DNA of 64,000 nt from JAHDCC01 sp964551835 (GTDB lineage Bacteria > Actinomycetota > Acidimicrobiia > Acidimicrobiales > SZUA-35): positions 108,702 to 172,701 of the forward strand of contig CAZKEM010000042.1 in NCBI GenBank assembly GCA_964551835.1, in the 5' to 3' direction. The position numbers and the translations under genes are program-made. Under the pieces are notes generated by a model that saw only the letters and a program-made list of their open reading frames with translations, was not told where the DNA came from and searched no databases. Positions 61,560-64,000 of this stretch are shown here, piece by piece (the stretch's first letter is position 1; every line of letters begins with the position of its first letter).

Positions 61560-62711
61560 GTGTTTAAGTACATAGTCACCCAAAAAGAGGCCGCCGAAGC
61601 GCTCGCCTCCGCCGCTAACTCTGACCGGTATGCCATCGACACGGAATTTCATCGTGAAAAGACTTACTACCCGCAGGTAGCCCTGGTCCAATTGGCGTGG
61701 GAAGACCAGGTAGTACTCATCGATCCACTTGTGGTTGACTGTGCTCCGTTTGCAGACCTGCTTAGAGGGGACGGGCTTTGCATCCTGCACGCTGGGGTGC
61801 AAGACCTAGAAGTGCTTGAATTGGCTTGCGGGGAAATCCCGACTCATGTTTTTGATACTCAACTCGCGGCTGGATTTCTTGGCCTTTCGACCGCTTCGCT
61901 GGCAAGCCTCCTCGACCGTTTCATGGACGTTTCGTTGACCAAAGGAGACCGGCTCACCGACTGGTTGCATCGGCCGCTGACAGGCGACCAACTAGCCTAT
62001 GCGGCGGCCGATGTAGACAACCTTTTAGAACTAGCCCAGATTATTGAGAAGCAGTTAAAGGACTTAGGTCGGGTCCAATGGGCGCTAGACGAAAGCGCTC
62101 TGATGAGGAACAAGCCGACCCGACGGCCGCCAGCGGAGGCAATCAACCGGATCAAAGAAGCGCGTTCACTAAAAGGCAAGAATCGTCAGGTCGCAGTGGC
62201 TCTCGCTACTTGGAGAGAAACAAAGGCGTCTGAGATCGATGTTCCTGTCCGCCAAGTCTTGTCCGACTTGGGCGTAGTGGCGCTTGCACAGCGTCAACCC
62301 AACAGTCAAGACGACTTGAAAAACCTTAGGGGAGTAGATAGGCGGCACCTACGAGGAGGCGCGTCCAACGAACTTCTTGAGGTTGTCAAGCAAGGACAGT
62401 CCCAGCCAGTAATGACTCCACCGCCAAAAAAGGGCGTTGGACTACCGAAACATCTTCGACCGGTCATAACGTTGGTGACGGCCTGGATTTCACAAATTGC
62501 TCGAGATAACAAGATCGATCCGGCGTTACTGGCGACGCGTTCCGACGTTGAGCAGTTTCTCCGCTCCGAACCGACCCGCCTCGACTCCGGCTGGCGCTCA
62601 GAACTCGTCGGTGACCCAGTTAACAAGCTAATTTCCGGTGAAGCGGCTGTCGCATTCGATGGAGATGGAAGATTGGTTCTCGAGACCAGAAGTCATACCG
62701 AAATTTCATAA
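61560..62711 (+). CDS. rnd: Ribonuclease D
   Basis: 3'-5' exoribonuclease that trims tRNA and other stable RNA ends. 383 residues. DEDDy motifs: YAIDTEFHREKTYYPQVALV (Asp, Glu), LHAGVQDLEVLEL (Asp) and AYAAADVDNLLELA (Tyr, Asp). An HRDC domain follows around residues 205-285 (VALATWRETKASEIDVPVRQ). GTG 61560 is the start. It ends in a run with the palindrome ACAACA-C-TGTTGT (62711-62723) overlapping its stop. Confidence 0.94.
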   Translation: MFKYIVTQKEAAEALASAANSDRYAIDTEFHREKTYYPQVALVQLAWEDQVVLIDPLVVDCAPFADLLRGDGLCILHAGVQDLEVLELACGEIPTHVFDTQLAAGFLGLSTASLASLLDRFMDVSLTKGDRLTDWLHRPLTGDQLAYAAADVDNLLELAQIIEKQLKDLGRVQWALDESALMRNKPTRRPPAEAINRIKEARSLKGKNRQVAVALATWRETKASEIDVPVRQVLSDLGVVALAQRQPNSQDDLKNLRGVDRRHLRGGASNELLEVVKQGQSQPVMTPPPKKGVGLPKHLRPVITLVTAWISQIARDNKIDPALLATRSDVEQFLRSEPTRLDSGWRSELVGDPVNKLISGEAAVAFDGDGRLVLETRSHTEIS

Positions 62712-62723
62712 CAACACTGTTGT
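62711..62723. promoter_or_regulatory. Short perfect palindrome after rnd
   Basis: ACAACACTGTTGT is a perfect 6+1+6 inverted repeat starting in the rnd stop codon. It lies 122 bases before the next small gene and could be an operator or a short terminator stem. No T-run. Confidence 0.35.
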
Positions 62724-62844
62724 GATCTTGGCGTACCATTCGCCAATCGGGGACAGAGTCGCCTAGACTGAAGATTTCACGCCATGAGCCTTGAGGCTGC
62801 TTTACGGTACCTGCTTGGCCAGTTAGATTTTCCAGGAGTATCCC

Positions 62845-63024
62845 ATGAAGAAGGGGCGCCATCGTCGATATGAAGAAGCTAGATCCTTAAAGCGTTCCCG
62901 AGATGGGGAAAACATTGAGTCGTTAATGGACCGTCTCGAAGACGATCCCTTTGACCTTCCGAAGACAGACGAAGCCGCTTCGTTGAACGAGTCTTCGACC
63001 GAAGAGCCTGACGAATCAGACTAG
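62845..63024 (+). CDS. Small acidic-tailed protein
   Basis: 59 residues, too short for most callers. ATG 62845 has CCAGGAG with good spacing upstream. The protein starts MKKGRHRRYEEARSLKRSR, a basic N-terminus, then changes to an acidic tail ending TEEPDESD. No family recognised. Its stop overlaps the convergent Cys-rich gene by 4 bases. The ribosome site and codon use support translation. Confidence 0.6.
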   Translation: MKKGRHRRYEEARSLKRSRDGENIESLMDRLEDDPFDLPKTDEAASLNESSTEEPDESD

Positions 63025-63767
63025 GCTTTCGTCAACTCAACCGGGGTTTGTGTTTCCCGGAGATGCAATTCGTTCTGTAACCGATGATAGAGATCGGCAC
63101 CGATCATTTCTTCCAATTCGGCGCGTGCTGAACGATACAAGGGCTCGGCTCCCTTGTATGGTTCGTGGTCTTCGATACACCACCAGCCGAGTTCTTCCCC
63201 GCCGGGACCCCAATCGCTTCGTTGCCACGCCCGAACAAAGACTGTTTGATTTTCGTAGTCGTCTTCATGAACATCGAGCCGAATCGGCACCTGCCAGCAG
63301 ACGTCTGGCTTCCAGTCAATTGGTCTGGCTCCGGACCGGAGAGCAGCTCGATGTAGCGCGCAGCCTGCGCCACCGGGAAACTCTGGGCGGTTCAAAAAGA
63401 TACACGCGCCCTTGGCTTTTCGAGTAACCCAGTCACCTGACTTTTTTTGTTTGAGGGGGCCACCCTTGTTGTCAGATCGACCTTTAAACTGCCAGTCGTC
63501 GCCGGTTAGGTGCTCGATAGCAGCATTGACGGCCGTCAAGTCTTCATCGTCGACCAGATGAGCTCCATGGGTACAGCAACCCAACATATTCGTCGTGTTC
63601 GATTCAGGAGCTATCGACTGGCAGCCTGCTCCATAGATACACCGGAAACCAGAAAGCAGGAACGTAACGTCAAACAGCCAATCAGTTCCGTCTTCTTCTT
63701 TTAGCGAGAGCCAGTCATGACCATCATCTTTGGGTCGCACCATGGCTAGAATATCGGCTGTTCGCAT
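63021..63767 (-). CDS. Cysteine-rich uncharacterised protein
   Basis: 248 residues. Cys-containing segments CIYGAGCQS, MLGCCTHGAHL, GACIFLNRPEF and GAGCALHRAAL could hold a metal cluster. The pattern recalls YkgJ/DUF3109-type cysteine proteins (inference by eye). A C-terminal half with RLDVHEDDYENQTVFVRAWQ is soluble. No signal peptide. Start ATG 63767. It diverges from the partial gene at the right edge. Confidence 0.75.
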   Translation of the reverse strand: MRTADILAMVRPKDDGHDWLSLKEEDGTDWLFDVTFLLSGFRCIYGAGCQSIAPESNTTNMLGCCTHGAHLVDDEDLTAVNAAIEHLTGDDWQFKGRSDNKGGPLKQKKSGDWVTRKAKGACIFLNRPEFPGGAGCALHRAALRSGARPIDWKPDVCWQVPIRLDVHEDDYENQTVFVRAWQRSDWGPGGEELGWWCIEDHEPYKGAEPLYRSARAELEEMIGADLYHRLQNELHLRETQTPVELTKA

Positions 63768-63833
63768 CAGTTATGCATGTGCACTGGTGCATTTGTCAAA
63801 TGCTCGAATTTTCGGGTGTCACGGGAGGGCAAT

Positions 63834-64000
63834 ATGACTGCTAGCGACAGGATACTCGAAATACGGGCAACACTTGAGACGGCTGTCGAGGACCTTACCA
63901 ACGAATCGAACGCCATAGTTCGCGAGGCAGTTGACCGTGGTGAAACTAAACGGCCGGAACAAATCAAAAAGATCTTGCAAGCCAGACGAGCCGTCGAGAA
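63834..64000 (+). CDS. Uncharacterised protein, 3' end outside the window
   Basis: An open frame from ATG 63834, with GGGAGGG upstream, running to the window edge (55 codons visible). It begins MTASDRILEIRATLETAVED and is helical and charged. Function cannot be judged. Confidence 0.65.
   Translation, partial: MTASDRILEIRATLETAVEDLTNESNAIVREAVDRGETKRPEQIKKILQARRAVE

Overview
The window looks like a chromosomal segment of an actinobacterium, most likely class Acidimicrobiia (inference). The evidence is the uvrC-rapZ-yvcK-gap-pgk-tpiA-secG order, a complete four-gene conservon (sensor kinase, roadblock, DUF742, GTPase), DUF1707 and DUF3151 proteins, many GTG/TTG starts and a moderate GC content. 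It is densely coded on both strands. No gene-free stretch exceeds 300 bases; the longest are 20232-20529, 40057-40328, 38888-39138 and 25242-25482. There is no rRNA, CRISPR array, insertion sequence or prophage.

1-9300 is conserved core: a truncated unknown gene, nadA (-), then uvrC, a methyltransferase, rapZ, yvcK, gap, pgk and tpiA. whiA, normally found after yvcK, is absent. 9440-15800 interrupts the usual tpiA-secG junction with an oligopeptide-type ABC transporter that has a single ATPase. It continues with secG, a second solute-binding-like lipoprotein and a tRNA-Leu whose anticodon reads AAG. 15938-20231 carries a uracil-DNA glycosylase, an L,D-transpeptidase and a three-gene unit (retropepsin-like RimB, M14 hydrolase, RimK ligase fused to an RCK_C/TrkA-C domain). 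20530-29037 carries a receptor serine/threonine kinase with five two-Cys FN3-like repeats, a sigma-like factor translationally coupled to a membrane protein with an extracellular CBM6-like domain, an SNF2 ATPase and a small basic protein.

29060-41309 is more accessory. It has an EAL phosphodiesterase, a putative flavin/haem electron-transfer set (small membrane protein, Pro/Gln-repeat secreted protein, ApbE, ferric-reductase-like membrane protein) with a perfect 24-bp hairpin at the start of apbE, and alkylation repair (Ada-AlkA fusion, Ogt). It also has a SelW/Rdx-type selenoprotein with an in-frame UGA at a CxxU motif, divergent from a flavodoxin. Secreted proteins, a frameshifted lipoprotein, a zinc metallopeptidase and an AraC/GyrI regulator follow. 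41444-53254 has a DUF1707 protein, a phosphoesterase, K+-dependent-type membrane pyrophosphatase, M18 aminopeptidase, the conservon with a divergent DUF4388 gene, GlpX and an SDR. 53281-56480 (-) is a small glycan-related operon (WecG/TagA transferase, unknown enzyme, Gfo/Idh/MocA oxidoreductase). 56576-64000 has GDPD, SirB1-like, flavin reductase, pyruvate kinase, DUF3151, MobA, RNase D and small or partial genes.

Central carbon genes recur (gap, pgk, tpiA, glpX, pyk, yvcK). The strongest unusual signals are the unannotated selenoprotein, the sigma/CBM-anti-sigma pair beside a sensor kinase, the RimB/M14/RimK-RCK unit, the AAG-anticodon tRNA-Leu and the apbE hairpin.
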